Source: Thiomargarita sp. (lineage in GTDB: Bacteria > Pseudomonadota > Gammaproteobacteria > Beggiatoales > Beggiatoaceae). Taken from it: a stretch of 64,000 bases of DNA. The position numbers and the translations under genes were made by a program. Every line of letters begins with the position of its first letter. Position 1 is the stretch's first letter. Under the pieces are notes generated by a model, which was given only the letters and a program-made list of their open reading frames with translations, was not told where the DNA came from and searched no databases. This document shows, piece after piece, positions 1-8,180 of this stretch. The DNA is taken from contig DZAL01000005.1 in assembly GCA_022729575.1 (NCBI GenBank), forward strand, positions 1-64,000, written 5' to 3'.

Positions 1-51
1 AGTCTACCACGAAAGTTTCCTTTTGTCATCTACAAAATTGCTTAAGTTGAT

Positions 52-131
52 AGATCTGGGGCAACAGGTTTATCGTTGCCCACCAAATTGAAATTTTAAA
101 GTGGGCAAAAAACTCTTGCCCACCCTACCTG
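52..131. repeat. R3 dispersed repeat
   Basis: Copy of the R3 family, with the hallmark words GGTTTATCGTTGCCCACC and CTTGCCCACCCTACCTGGC. The two ends are partly complementary, so a transcript could fold. It lies just past the end of the tail of the first SH3 gene. Nothing else is visible in bases 1-132. Confidence 0.8.
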
Positions 132-132
132 G

Positions 133-432
133 CTATCTCGCCTTATATTGTTCTCCAGTGAAAGAGAATCGTTGCGGTTTCTTCTTCTTGCCACCCGGCA
201 GAGAACCCTTGGTAACGGCGTTGATGTCAAAGTAATCTGGGTTACGGCCTGGAACAAATTCCAATTTGGTTTCGTAATCGTAACAATCCGCAGATTCACA
301 AACACCACCGTTATTTTCGCTGGTCTCTAACGAAAACACTTCCTTGAGTTTAGTTCCCACCGCAGTAACTAAGGAGGTGTTTTCTGTGGAAACTCCTTGG
401 CCAGTACCATTGCTTTTGAAGAAAACCCCATA
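133..432 (-). pseudogene. Detached C-terminal tail of the SH3 protein
   Basis: This open frame continues the upstream SH3 gene in the same phase directly after its TAA at 433-435. It runs about 100 codons to a stop at 133. The residues look like genuine protein: a cysteine pair (GGVCESADCYDYETKLEF), then NPDYFDI and RFSFTGEQYK. There is no convincing ribosome site at the TAA. The simplest reading is that the ancestral gene ran from 1242 to 133 and lost its last quarter to a nonsense codon. A separately translated small protein from a GTG near 360 is possible but less likely. Confidence 0.6.
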
Positions 433-1242
433 TTAGTCTGGGCCAATTTTAATTAACTGCGCTTCGGGTGGTTGACCCCAACTGCCTAACTCTCCAAGGT
501 CCGCCGTGGCACTTTCCACTTGCCAGGTCATCCCCTGTTTGACTAACACTGCACCTCGAAGGGTAGCCCCCGAGACATGACCGTCACCAGTGGATTTGGC
601 GTGGATGACCATCCGTTTGTTCTGTTGATTCTGCTTAAAGTCTTTTTGCAATAGCACGGTAAATCCTTCTTGTTGTGCAGTAGCCAGCCAGTCATTCGCT
701 GAGGATAAGGTCACCATGGGCATATCTGAAGTCTCGGAGTTTGAGTAGATACGGACAAAATCCTTACGGACGTATCCCATCTTACCATTGCTAATTTGAA
801 CTCTGACCCACTCTCCTTCTTCGCCTTCTTTATCCCACAAACGAAGCATCGCACCTTCACCGATTTTGCCAATTACCTTGGTATTTGCCCCCATCCCTTC
901 ACGAACATTCAAGGTTGTGTCATTGACCTTATTGATTTGCACTTTAACACATCTAATGTCTCCAATGGGATCGATGATGAACTCGTTACGAGTATAGCCG
1001 GTTTTGCCATCGTCGAGTGTAACTTTGTACCAGCCGGCTTGCGCCTCGCTATATGCCAGGGCCGAACCTTTACTGGCAGTAGCAATCACTTTGGCATCCA
1101 GACTCATGCCGGTACGGATATTCAATGGGGTCTGTTCGGTGTTGACAATACCACAGTTGAGGTTTCCCTCTGCTGGCACCGCAGTTAAACTGACAGTTCC
1201 TAATAGCAGTGAGGTCGATAAACCTTTGATAAGTTGCTTCAC
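433..1242 (-). CDS. Secreted protein with two bacterial SH3 domains
   Basis: The 269-residue protein begins with a signal peptide (residues 1 to about 24, hydrophobic LSTSLLLGTVSLTAV). Two SH3b-type repeats follow at about 29-90 and 98-165, each with the LNIR/LNVR...KVI...GWYKV or EWVRV...GKxGYxxxxF pattern typical of peptidoglycan-binding SH3 domains. Residues 170-269 have no family I recognise. A purine-rich ribosome site (AGGAGGAACC) precedes the ATG. The neighbour at 1457-1996 is a paralogue with a near-identical signal peptide and leader. The TAA at 433 appears premature because the frame stays open to 133. Role in the cell envelope is inferred from the domains only. Confidence 0.8.
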   Translation of the reverse strand: MKQLIKGLSTSLLLGTVSLTAVPAEGNLNCGIVNTEQTPLNIRTGMSLDAKVIATASKGSALAYSEAQAGWYKVTLDDGKTGYTRNEFIIDPIGDIRCVKVQINKVNDTTLNVREGMGANTKVIGKIGEGAMLRLWDKEGEEGEWVRVQISNGKMGYVRKDFVRIYSNSETSDMPMVTLSSANDWLATAQQEGFTVLLQKDFKQNQQNKRMVIHAKSTGDGHVSGATLRGAVLVKQGMTWQVESATADLGELGSWGQPPEAQLIKIGPD

Positions 1243-1296
1243 GTTTGGTTCCTCCTGTTAGTTTTGGTTCCCCTTGATAATAAGGAGAACACTCGT

Positions 1297-1345
1297 TGTT
1301 AAAATGCCCTGCTTCTATTCAAATAGAACGCAGGACCTCTCTATT
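1297..1345. repeat. Hairpin leader element, copy 1
   Basis: The segment contains a near-perfect hairpin, CCTGC-TTCTATT/AATAGAA-GCAGG, ahead of the SH3 gene. Almost the same 45 bases recur at 23371-23418, and a diverged version precedes the second SH3 gene near 2055-2092. It may be a terminator or a mobile fragment; no clear U-tract decides this. Confidence 0.5.
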
Positions 1346-1353
1346 TTAGCTTT

Positions 1354-1455
1354 GTAGAGTGCGTCCCCCGCCCCTTTCTCAATGCCGCACGTTTCACCAG
1401 TTCTGGGGAACTTGACCGGCGTTTGAGAATGGTGCGTGGGACGCACCCTACACTG
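1354..1455. repeat. R1 dispersed repeat truncating a gene
   Basis: Copy of R1, hallmark words TTTGAGAATGGTGCGTGGG and ACGCACCCTAC; the ends are inverted repeats. It begins immediately after the last paralogous codons (ETSDM) of the second SH3 gene and supplies the sequence in which that gene terminates. Confidence 0.85.
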
Positions 1456-1456
1456 T

Positions 1457-1996
1457 CTACATGTCTGAAGTCTCGTAGTTTGGGTAGATATGGATAAAGT
1501 CCTTATGAACGTATCCCATCTTACCATTGTTCAGTTGCACTCGAAGCCATTCTCCTTCTTCTCCTTCCTTGTCCAACAGGCGAAGTTTCGCACCTTTACG
1601 GACTTTGCCAATCACCTTGGTGTCTTTACCCATCCCTTCACGAACATTCAAGGTCGTGTCTTTGGTTTCCACAAGACCACAGCCAGCTTCAACATCAATA
1701 TGGTTTGTGACGAACTGTTTACTAGCATAGCCGGTTTTGCCATCGTCGAGGATGACTTTGTACCAACTGGTTTGCGCCTCGGAGTTGACATGATAGACTA
1801 CTTCAAATGCCAGGGCCGAACCTTTGCTGGCGGTAGCAATCACCTTGGCATCTTGACTCATGCTTGCACGAATACTCAACGGAGTCTTTTCTGTGGTGAC
1901 AATACCACAGTATGTGTCTTCCTCCGCTTGCACGGTGGTCAAACTGACGGTCACTAATAGCAGTGAAGTAGATAAACCTTTGATAAGCGATTTCAT
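1457..1996 (-). CDS. Truncated paralogue of the SH3 protein
   Basis: A 179-residue paralogue of the 433-1242 protein. It has the same signal peptide motif (KGLSTSLLLVTVSLT) and two SH3b repeats, with CGIVTTEKTPLSIR and DTTLNVREGMGKDTK marking their starts. Similarity continues to NYETSDM, where the longer paralogue has SETSDMPMV, and then stops at an R1 repeat. About 100 C-terminal residues are therefore missing. The product keeps both SH3 domains and could still be exported and bind the wall. The ATG at 1996 follows an AGGAG site. Tandem duplication followed by repeat insertion is the likely history. Confidence 0.75.
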   Translation of the reverse strand: MKSLIKGLSTSLLLVTVSLTTVQAEEDTYCGIVTTEKTPLSIRASMSQDAKVIATASKGSALAFEVVYHVNSEAQTSWYKVILDDGKTGYASKQFVTNHIDVEAGCGLVETKDTTLNVREGMGKDTKVIGKVRKGAKLRLLDKEGEEGEWLRVQLNNGKMGYVHKDFIHIYPNYETSDM

Positions 1997-2185
1997 TATT
2001 AGATACTCCTGTTAGTTTTGGTTCCCCTTGATAACAAGGAGAACACGCTTGGTTAAAATGCTCTGTTCTATAAAAATAGAATACAGAACTTTTTTCTTAT
2101 TAGTTCCCCTCCAAATTTGGCAGAGGAACTAATAAAGACGGTTAAATGGAATCAATTGCAGGTTCCAATACTCTTCGAGAAAAGG

Positions 2186-2437
2186 TTACTCATTTTTCTC
2201 TAAAATCACGAAATATCCATTGGCAGGAGACCATAGTAAGACGGTGATAATGAGGAAAAATAATCTCACGATGGTCGTGATTAGATTTCCAGAGGAATCA
2301 TCCATCACCTGCACGACATGCCAGCCTTGAGAGTTGAACTCTTGAAGTTTGTTCTCCAAAGCTCTTCTGGGGTTACTGGAGAGGAATCCGATTAGACCAC
2401 CAGATAAGGTAATTCTTTCAACTCGGTTTTGTTTCAT
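2186..2437 (-). CDS. Small DUF4177-like membrane protein
   Basis: An 83-residue protein. The first half resembles the DUF4177 pattern seen in many small bacterial proteins: a short strand, then LENKLQEFNSQGWHVVQV with the conserved N-x-x-G-W. The second half has one membrane segment (TTIVRLFFLIITVLLW) ending in YFVILEK. A GAGG ribosome site precedes the ATG. Function is unknown. It stands alone between the SH3 paralogues and an R3 repeat. Confidence 0.6.
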   Translation of the reverse strand: MKQNRVERITLSGGLIGFLSSNPRRALENKLQEFNSQGWHVVQVMDDSSGNLITTIVRLFFLIITVLLWSPANGYFVILEKNE

Positions 2438-2520
2438 GGTTTGTCCTCATAATGGGTTGATTGAAAAAAATTATCAGCCATGTGCTAAAATTTAAAAGTC
2501 ATGGTTGACGGTTTAAGTCT

Positions 2521-2605
2521 GTGTAGGGTGGACAACAGGTTTATCGTGGCCCACCCAATTGAATGTTTAAGGTGGGCAACAAACACTTGCCCACCCTACC
2601 TGGCT
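2521..2605. repeat. R3 dispersed repeat
   Basis: Copy of R3 (TAGGGTGGACAACAGG ... CTTGCCCACCCTACCTGGC) in the spacer after the zinc-ribbon-like gene. Confidence 0.8.
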
Positions 2606-2674
2606 GTGTAGAAGGTTGGTAATGAATAATAACAAGGTTGCCTAACTACATTGGTTACAATTTCTAATGACCAA

Positions 2675-2995
2675 TTAGAATGGTTCTTCTTCGTTATTTT
2701 CTTCCTCACTCTCAACATTAATACAACATGTTTCCTCGTCTGGCAGAAGTTTTATCCCCTGCGTATTCGGGTCATCTTCAACTTCAATCACACCTTGTGG
2801 ATATTCCCAACAACTGAACTCTATAGTCATGTTGTTTCCACAATTGTCGCAAAAACTTTCCCATGAAGCGGTATAATGAGATTCAGGTCCCATTTCCCGG
2901 TCAGGGTCAGCATCATCTACGAGTTCCCAATCTAGTTCAGCACAGGACATCTCATGTTCTTTTCTACACTTTTTACATTCAAATTTCATTGTCAT
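2675..2995 (-). CDS. Small protein with zinc-ribbon-like cysteines
   Basis: A 106-residue acidic protein. It has an N-terminal CxxC (CKKC, residues 7-10) and a central CxxC (CDNC, about 49-52), spaced as in a zinc ribbon. A third cysteine pair (CC) lies near residue 90, and the C-terminus is very acidic (VESEEENNEEEP). No signal peptide or membrane segment, so it is probably cytoplasmic. I do not recognise the family. The ribosome site is weak (AAAGGATT). Confidence 0.6.
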   Translation of the reverse strand: MTMKFECKKCRKEHEMSCAELDWELVDDADPDREMGPESHYTASWESFCDNCGNNMTIEFSCWEYPQGVIEVEDDPNTQGIKLLPDEETCCINVESEEENNEEEPF

Positions 2996-3131
2996 TATTA
3001 AATCCTTTAAGTAGTAATGTAGGTTGGACTGGATATAGTGAAGTCCAACCTCCCCAGGTTCTTATTAGTCCCCCTCCAAACCCAGCAGAGGAACTAACAA
3101 AGATGAAATATTGGCCAGTCCAGTCGGCTGG

Positions 3132-3512
3132 TCAACCCAAGGTATAATGCACCAAGGCTTTGTGAATCTCAAAAATACTTTTGTCGTTTTTAAACTCCTT
3201 GTGTACTGAGGGTGTGGGACTACCAGAGATATAAATATTTAACTCTGAGTCGAGGTCAAAATGACCAGCCGTCTCTACAGAAAAATGAGAGATGCTTTTA
3301 TAGGGAATTGAGTGATATTCAACTTTTTTCCCCGTGATACCTTGCTTATCTACCAAGATAAGTCTCTTATTGGTAAAGACAATTAAGTCTCTCACCAGTT
3401 TGAACGCTAATTCCACAGGCTCCTCTGTTCCTAGCAAAGGAACAATCTCTGCCTCAATTGTTTTAACATCCACCGTTGAAGCATGTCCTAACATGCCACT
3501 TATTAATCCCAT
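3132..3512 (-). CDS. Bacterial PH domain protein
   Basis: A 126-residue protein that fits the stand-alone bacterial pleckstrin-homology family (PF08000 type). It has an N-terminal leader, then strands ending in the diagnostic RDLIVFTNKRLILVD and YHSIPYKSISHFSVE, a polar stretch, and a C-terminal helix (IFEIHKALVHYTL). Length matches the family. Members form rings and are often linked to stress genes; the role here is unknown. The AAAGGAG site five to six bases before the ATG supports the start. It is a compact neighbour of the lipoprotein upstream. Confidence 0.8.
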   Translation of the reverse strand: MGLISGMLGHASTVDVKTIEAEIVPLLGTEEPVELAFKLVRDLIVFTNKRLILVDKQGITGKKVEYHSIPYKSISHFSVETAGHFDLDSELNIYISGSPTPSVHKEFKNDKSIFEIHKALVHYTLG

Positions 3513-3533
3513 TGGGGTCTCCTTTAAAATAAA

Positions 3534-4133
3534 TCAATCACTGGTGGCAATCTTTACAAATTGCTGTTTCTTCTCATTCCAATACACCATGGAAGAGGCC
3601 GATTCAAATCGGAAGTAGTCAATCGCATCGAATTTCAAATTCAATAACGGTGGTTCGCCAGGTTCACAATCCCAATAGCCCTTACCACAGGCGGTCTCGT
3701 ACTTGCCAGGTTCAATCAACTCAATCCCCATAGACTGGGGACTGAGGTCCATGTCGTTTTCCTCCACTTTGATGACTTGATGAGGTCCACCTGACTGGGC
3801 CAGAAAGACAAACAGTCCCCAACCGCGATTATCTTTCCGTAGCAACATCCACGCATCATCCGTTGTTTGGTCACCATTGAAGTCACCACGAACATGAAAA
3901 GGTTCTGGTAACTTGTCTCGGAATGTGACCCAGTCATCTTTGTAATCCGCTTGGGTGGGAAAACGCCAGCCCTTGGGAGGAGTGACTTTATTAGTCGAAG
4001 CCGCCTGCTGGGTCGAGGGAGTAGCCAGGGCTTTAACCAGTAAATTAGCCCCTTGACTGAGGTCTTGGCAAGCCGTTAAGGTTAAGGTGGTCACTGGAAT
4101 GACCAGTAAAGCAATTGATTTAGATAGTTTCAT
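3534..4133 (-). CDS. Lipoprotein with FG-GAP-like motif
   Basis: A 199-residue predicted lipoprotein: a hydrophobic leader, then a lipobox (LTACQ) near residue 22. A central DFNGDQTTDDAWMLL resembles FG-GAP/EF-like calcium loops. The rest is a beta-rich domain ending YWNEKKQQFVKIATSD. An AAAGGAG site precedes the ATG. The 3-prime end of this gene recurs in at least four other places in the window (near 14455, 15285, 26095 and 33850). Two of those copies share one internal deletion, so this appears to be the intact parent of a decayed family. Confidence 0.75.
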   Translation of the reverse strand: MKLSKSIALLVIPVTTLTLTACQDLSQGANLLVKALATPSTQQAASTNKVTPPKGWRFPTQADYKDDWVTFRDKLPEPFHVRGDFNGDQTTDDAWMLLRKDNRGWGLFVFLAQSGGPHQVIKVEENDMDLSPQSMGIELIEPGKYETACGKGYWDCEPGEPPLLNLKFDAIDYFRFESASSMVYWNEKKQQFVKIATSD

Positions 4134-4197
4134 GGTTAGTCTCCTTTAAAGTGATATGGAACGGAATACATTCCGTACTCCGCCCGAATCGTCGTGC

Positions 4198-5958
4198 TTA
4201 TCTGCCGTCCAATTTAATATAAACATCAGGTATCACGGCAGACATCTCTTCCTTGACTGATTCTGCTTGGTTTTTGGAAAAAGGTCCTCTCACTACGATA
4301 AACAATCCTTTTTTTAAATTTGGATAATTATCGCTTTCCTCAATGGAAGCATCATGGTATCCTGAATTTTCTAATAAATTTAGTCGTTGCTGGGCCTTTC
4401 CAGATTGATTGTTAGGATATGTGCCTAAAATCACTAACCATTTTTCTGTAGAAGCAGGTTGAACCGAATCCGATGCGTCACTCTTTGAATCATCCTCACT
4501 CTCTGAAGACATTGACAATCTGGTTTTAGAAGATTGGCCACCTTGAATCTCTGTGATTCGTTCTTCATAAACGGCTACGGCACAGTCTATATCGTCACCA
4601 CAGTTTGAGAAACGTTGGTTACGCACCTTTAACCATTGTCGTTGCGCTTGTTGCAACTGCTTGGCGTCGGCTTCTGGTAAGGCTTGACGTTGTTCCGAAA
4701 AAACCTCATGGAGTCGCCCATCCGCATCACTTAAACGCGGATTATCGCAAATGAACTTTTCTACCTTGGTACTGGCCTTGGCACAGTTAAAACCGGCAGG
4801 TTTCAAAGACGAGGCTGAATGAGTTGGGGCGGGAGAATCTGCTGAGTCATCTTCACTTACGGAAGACAACGACAATCTAGTTTTAGAAGATTGGCCACCT
4901 TGAATCTCTGTGATTCGTTCTTCATAAACGGCTACGGCACAGTCTATATCGTCACCACAGCTTGAAAAACGTTGGTTACGCACCTTTAACCATTGTCGTT
5001 GCGCTTGTTGTAACTGCTTGGCATCGGCTTCTGATAAGGCTTGGCGTTGTTGCGCGAAAACCTCATGGAGTCGTCCATCCGCATCACTCAAACGCGGGTC
5101 ACCACAAATGAGCTTTTCCACTTTGGTACTGGCTTTGGCACAATTAAAACCAGCAGGTCTTAAAGAAGCAGAACGTGTAGGCGCGGGAGAGTTTTCCGAA
5201 TCATCCTCACTCTCTGAAGACATTGACAATCTAGTTTTAGGAGACTCACTTCGGGCAACTTTGCCGTTATGTTCTGCCAACCAGTGTTTGGTTAACCGAT
5301 TCGCTTCATTGACCTCCTGTAAAGATAATTGTTGCCGTAAACTGGCTTGTTCTTGTTTAGCATTTTGATGACCTTGGTTCGCGGCCAGGGAAAACCATTG
5401 ATAGGCGAGAATGGGATTTCGGTCAACCCCTAAACCGGAACTGTACATCGTCCCCAGATTGAATTGTGCCTCCGCAAAACCTTGGTCAGCCGCTTTCATG
5501 TACCATTCCACGGCTTGTTCATTATCGATGTTGACACCAATACCACTTTCGTACATGAGACCTAATCCAAATTGTGCTTTGGCAAAACCTTGACTAGCCG
5601 ATTTAGTCATCCACGAAACGGCTTGTTCCTCATTTTTCGACACGCCCAACCCTTCATAAAAGATAATCGCCATCGCAAATTGTGCTTTGGCATCGCCTTG
5701 TTTGGCGGCTTTCAACACCAGTTTAGCTTGTTGGGCCGCATCTATTTGGTCGGGATTCGCTTGAATTTCAAGACCTTCCGTGTCTTTACCCGGTTCTTCT
5801 TGAAGCATGTCCAGAACGACTTCGGTCAAAACGCCTTTGCCGATTTCTACTAAAATGCCGATTAAGGGACCAACTGCTGGTGTTGGTGGGGAGGTAAGTG
5901 TCAAAATGGCTAACAGTATTCCCATTAGCCAGGTGTGTTTATAACGGGGTTTAGTCAT
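4198..5958 (-). CDS. Exported Sel1-repeat / double LprI / SPOR protein
   Basis: The start is set at the ATG at 5958: it follows AGGAGAAC, and its leader (MTKPRYKHTWLMGILL) matches the paralogous leader of the gene at 8181-9332. The longer frame would run into the upstream gene. The 586-residue product has a signal peptide, three Sel1-type repeats at about 88-200 (EGLGVSKNEEQAVSWMTKSA and two more), then two near-identical LprI/DUF1311-like domains with FNCAKASTKVEK, RLSDADGRLHE and QRQWLKVRNQR. It ends in a SPOR-like domain from about residue 505 (WLVILGTYPNN ... FIVVRGPFSK). LprI domains are known lysozyme-inhibitor-like folds and SPOR binds denuded peptidoglycan, so a cell-wall role is inferred. 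The two LprI copies are probably a recent internal duplication. Confidence 0.85.
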   Translation of the reverse strand: MTKPRYKHTWLMGILLAILTLTSPPTPAVGPLIGILVEIGKGVLTEVVLDMLQEEPGKDTEGLEIQANPDQIDAAQQAKLVLKAAKQGDAKAQFAMAIIFYEGLGVSKNEEQAVSWMTKSASQGFAKAQFGLGLMYESGIGVNIDNEQAVEWYMKAADQGFAEAQFNLGTMYSSGLGVDRNPILAYQWFSLAANQGHQNAKQEQASLRQQLSLQEVNEANRLTKHWLAEHNGKVARSESPKTRLSMSSESEDDSENSPAPTRSASLRPAGFNCAKASTKVEKLICGDPRLSDADGRLHEVFAQQRQALSEADAKQLQQAQRQWLKVRNQRFSSCGDDIDCAVAVYEERITEIQGGQSSKTRLSLSSVSEDDSADSPAPTHSASSLKPAGFNCAKASTKVEKFICDNPRLSDADGRLHEVFSEQRQALPEADAKQLQQAQRQWLKVRNQRFSNCGDDIDCAVAVYEERITEIQGGQSSKTRLSMSSESEDDSKSDASDSVQPASTEKWLVILGTYPNNQSGKAQQRLNLLENSGYHDASIEESDNYPNLKKGLFIVVRGPFSKNQAESVKEEMSAVIPDVYIKLDGR

Positions 5959-5984
5959 TATAGTTCTCCTTTGATAAGTAATGT

Positions 5985-6093
5985 AGGTTGGACTTAGTGA
6001 AGCGAAGTCCAACATTTTTGAATTTTGGTTTTGAATTTTGGTAATGATGGACTTGAGTGATTGGACTTCACGAAGCGATGTCCAACCTACGCG
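5985..6093. repeat. R2 dispersed repeat, rearranged
   Basis: R2-type words (TAGGTTGGACTTAGTGAAGC and GGACTTCACGAAGCGATGTC) flank a short AT-rich tandem (GAATTTTGGT twice) in the spacer between the PEGA and Sel1 genes. Confidence 0.6.
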
Positions 6094-6115
6094 GACTCCA
6101 TCATCATACTCTCCG

Positions 6116-7879
6116 CTACTTCTTTTCCTCCGCCGGTTTCGATTCCGTCCACCCAAACACATCCAACCGTTTGAGTAACCCCTTCTGTTGGTCGCCGCAA
6201 TTGGCACCTTGGTTACTGGCATCACAAGTCACTTTTTCCAAAATGGCCAACTCCTCTTTAACCACCTCGGCAGGCAAGGGTAGCAGTTCAGAGGCGGTTA
6301 GAAGTGCTTGACCTTTGTCGGACCAAATAAACTTGATGAACTCGTTTTGGACCGGCGGCAACAATTTATGTGGCGGTTTGTTCACATACAACCATAGCAG
6401 ACGTGCCAGTGGATATTGGCCCGCCATGGCATTTTTCAGGGTTGGTTTGACCAAATCAGACAGGTAGCCACTGCCTTTGTTTTCAATGGGAAGGGCCTTC
6501 ACATCTGGAATGGTTTCCTCCGTCAAACTCGCAAAACTGATGTTGTTCACGGCTTGACCCGCTGTCGTTATGGCCGCTTTAGCATCAGTCGTGGCGCTGA
6601 TCTTTTGATGCCACTCGCCGTTACACAACGCTTTCTCTTGGAAAAGTTCTGCTAGGGATGTTGCAGGCGGACGACCAAACGGTTGAATAGTCAATTTATC
6701 CCACGCCACCGCTTCTTCTCCCCCTCCGCCTAACCCTAGCCATTTACCTTTGTTTTTCAGCCAAGCCTCGGTCACCCCCAGGTCGCCCCAGAATACCATC
6801 TCTTTGGCCTCTCCACATTTTCTGTCGGTGGAAAAAATGGCATCCAATTTGGCTAGGGTTAAGCCCTTAATAGGATTATCGTGATGAACATAAACCGCCA
6901 CCGCTTCTAACCCCACCCGTAACCCGGTCGGTGCGTAACCGAATTTCTCGGTAAACGTTTGAACCTCCTCGGCAGTTAAGGGACGCGGTGAAAAAACCAA
7001 ATTACTGGTACCCTCCAGCAAGCCCGATAACGCAGTGGCAACTTCTGATTTAGGATAAGGTTGAGATTGTAGCTTAACCTGGGGATAAAGCGTTTTATAT
7101 TCGTTGTGCCAGGCGTCTATCAGGATGGCGAATGACTTAGGCATCTGACTGGACAAGAGACCCACAATATCTTGAATTGCCCATTCCTTATTGATGCCAG
7201 TCAACACTATCTGTTTAATCGCCACCTTGTCCTTATTCAAGGCTAAGTAAACAAACAAAGGTCTTTGGGGACCTTCTTGCCACAAGGCTTTGGCATCCTC
7301 TCGTAAAGCGGCAATATTGCTGAGGGTGGGTGGGTTCAAGGCTTGTGCCCAACTGTTGGATTCAAGGCGTACTGGAAAAGTACCACTGGCCAGGTCATAG
7401 TCCTCCTGTAGCAAATGGGCAGCCCCCGCTTGATAACGCGGGTCATGGCGTTGTACGGCTTGATTGAAGCCTTCTATCAATTGTTGCCAACGCTTTTCAA
7501 ACTCTTGAACCGTCTCAAACGCCTCCCGTTTGGGCGTTAACACTGAAGACAAGTCCATCTTGTCTTCCTTGAGTAGCGGTGGTTGTTTAAAATCCGGTGG
7601 GAGGTCGATTAAGAGAATTTTCTTGGCCACTACCGCCCCATCACCAATGACGATCTCAACATGTTGGCTTTGTTTGCCCGGTTTACTCACTTCCACCTGA
7701 TGTTTGCCATCCGGCAATTTAAGTACAATCGGGGAGGAGTTGGCTTTGAGGATGCCATCGACATAAATATCGGCATCGTTAGGGTCCGTCGTTAGGGCCA
7801 GCGCACCTTCGCCAGCTTGGGTGGTCCAAGAAAGGACGGTTAAAGTAACAGCAATGATAATTCGTGTTAAGTAATTCAT
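6116..7879 (-). CDS. PEGA domain fused to PstS-like binding domain
   Basis: A 587-residue exported protein. It has a signal peptide (1-22), then a PEGA domain at about 24-95 (LTTDPNDADIYVDGILK, PIVLKLPDGKHQVEV). A middle helical region of about 100-215 has no family I know (FETVQEFEKRWQQLIEGFNQ). The C-terminal 350 residues resemble periplasmic phosphate-binding proteins of the PstS type: LVFSPRPLTAEEV, then VAVYVHHDNPIKGLTLAKLD and IFSTDR, and FIKFIWSDKGQ near the end. No transporter genes adjoin it, so it may be a sensor or surface-binding protein. The ligand is unknown. Confidence 0.75.
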   Translation of the reverse strand: MNYLTRIIIAVTLTVLSWTTQAGEGALALTTDPNDADIYVDGILKANSSPIVLKLPDGKHQVEVSKPGKQSQHVEIVIGDGAVVAKKILLIDLPPDFKQPPLLKEDKMDLSSVLTPKREAFETVQEFEKRWQQLIEGFNQAVQRHDPRYQAGAAHLLQEDYDLASGTFPVRLESNSWAQALNPPTLSNIAALREDAKALWQEGPQRPLFVYLALNKDKVAIKQIVLTGINKEWAIQDIVGLLSSQMPKSFAILIDAWHNEYKTLYPQVKLQSQPYPKSEVATALSGLLEGTSNLVFSPRPLTAEEVQTFTEKFGYAPTGLRVGLEAVAVYVHHDNPIKGLTLAKLDAIFSTDRKCGEAKEMVFWGDLGVTEAWLKNKGKWLGLGGGGEEAVAWDKLTIQPFGRPPATSLAELFQEKALCNGEWHQKISATTDAKAAITTAGQAVNNISFASLTEETIPDVKALPIENKGSGYLSDLVKPTLKNAMAGQYPLARLLWLYVNKPPHKLLPPVQNEFIKFIWSDKGQALLTASELLPLPAEVVKEELAILEKVTCDASNQGANCGDQQKGLLKRLDVFGWTESKPAEEKK

Positions 7880-7905
7880 AGTGAAATTTTCCTTATCAAG
7901 TTTTG

Positions 7906-8000
7906 GGTAGTGATGACTTGTGGGGATGACCGAGGACTGGCAGTCCTTTGAGGACTGCCAGTCCTAATGCTGTGGTCACCTACATTTCATCACTACCAAG
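7906..8000. repeat. Nested palindromic element with R5 hairpin
   Basis: Outer arms GGTAGTGATGACTTG and TTTCATCACTACC enclose a perfect R5 hairpin (AGGACTGGCAGTCC/GGACTGCCAGTCCT, 7933-7965). It sits downstream of the coiled-coil gene. R5 hairpins recur at 48792 and 61503. Confidence 0.65.
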
Positions 8001-8045
8001 TTTTGGATTAGGGCACGCTTGACATACGGTGCCATCATTCAGACC

Positions 8046-8174
8046 TGGGTAGTGATGCACAAGGTAGTGGTTTAAACCTGCTAGGTCTCGAAGACCTAGC
8101 AGGTTTGAGGCCCGTTACCACTACCTTGTGCATCACCACCCAGACCTGACAGGTTTTCAAAACCTGTCAGGTCT
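8046..8174. repeat. Long inverted repeat with two R4-type hairpins
   Basis: Arms GTAGTGATGCACAAGGTAGT and CTACCTTGTGCATCAC flank a CCTGCTAGGTCT/AGACCTAGCAGG hairpin (8074-8106). A second hairpin, AGACCTGACAGG/CCTGTCAGGTCT (8142-8174), follows. The arms form a stem of about 20 bp. Nothing coding is visible in 7880-8180. Confidence 0.7.
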
Positions 8175-8180
8175 TGTACT

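Noticed and set aside
5959-6225. Arginine-rich N-terminal extension of the Sel1 protein
   Set aside because: It overlaps the upstream PEGA gene; the paralogous leader and AGGAG site place the start at 5958.
7906-8174. Small regulatory RNA or riboswitch
   Set aside because: The structure is strong but is explained by nested mobile hairpins that recur elsewhere; no conserved riboswitch core was seen.
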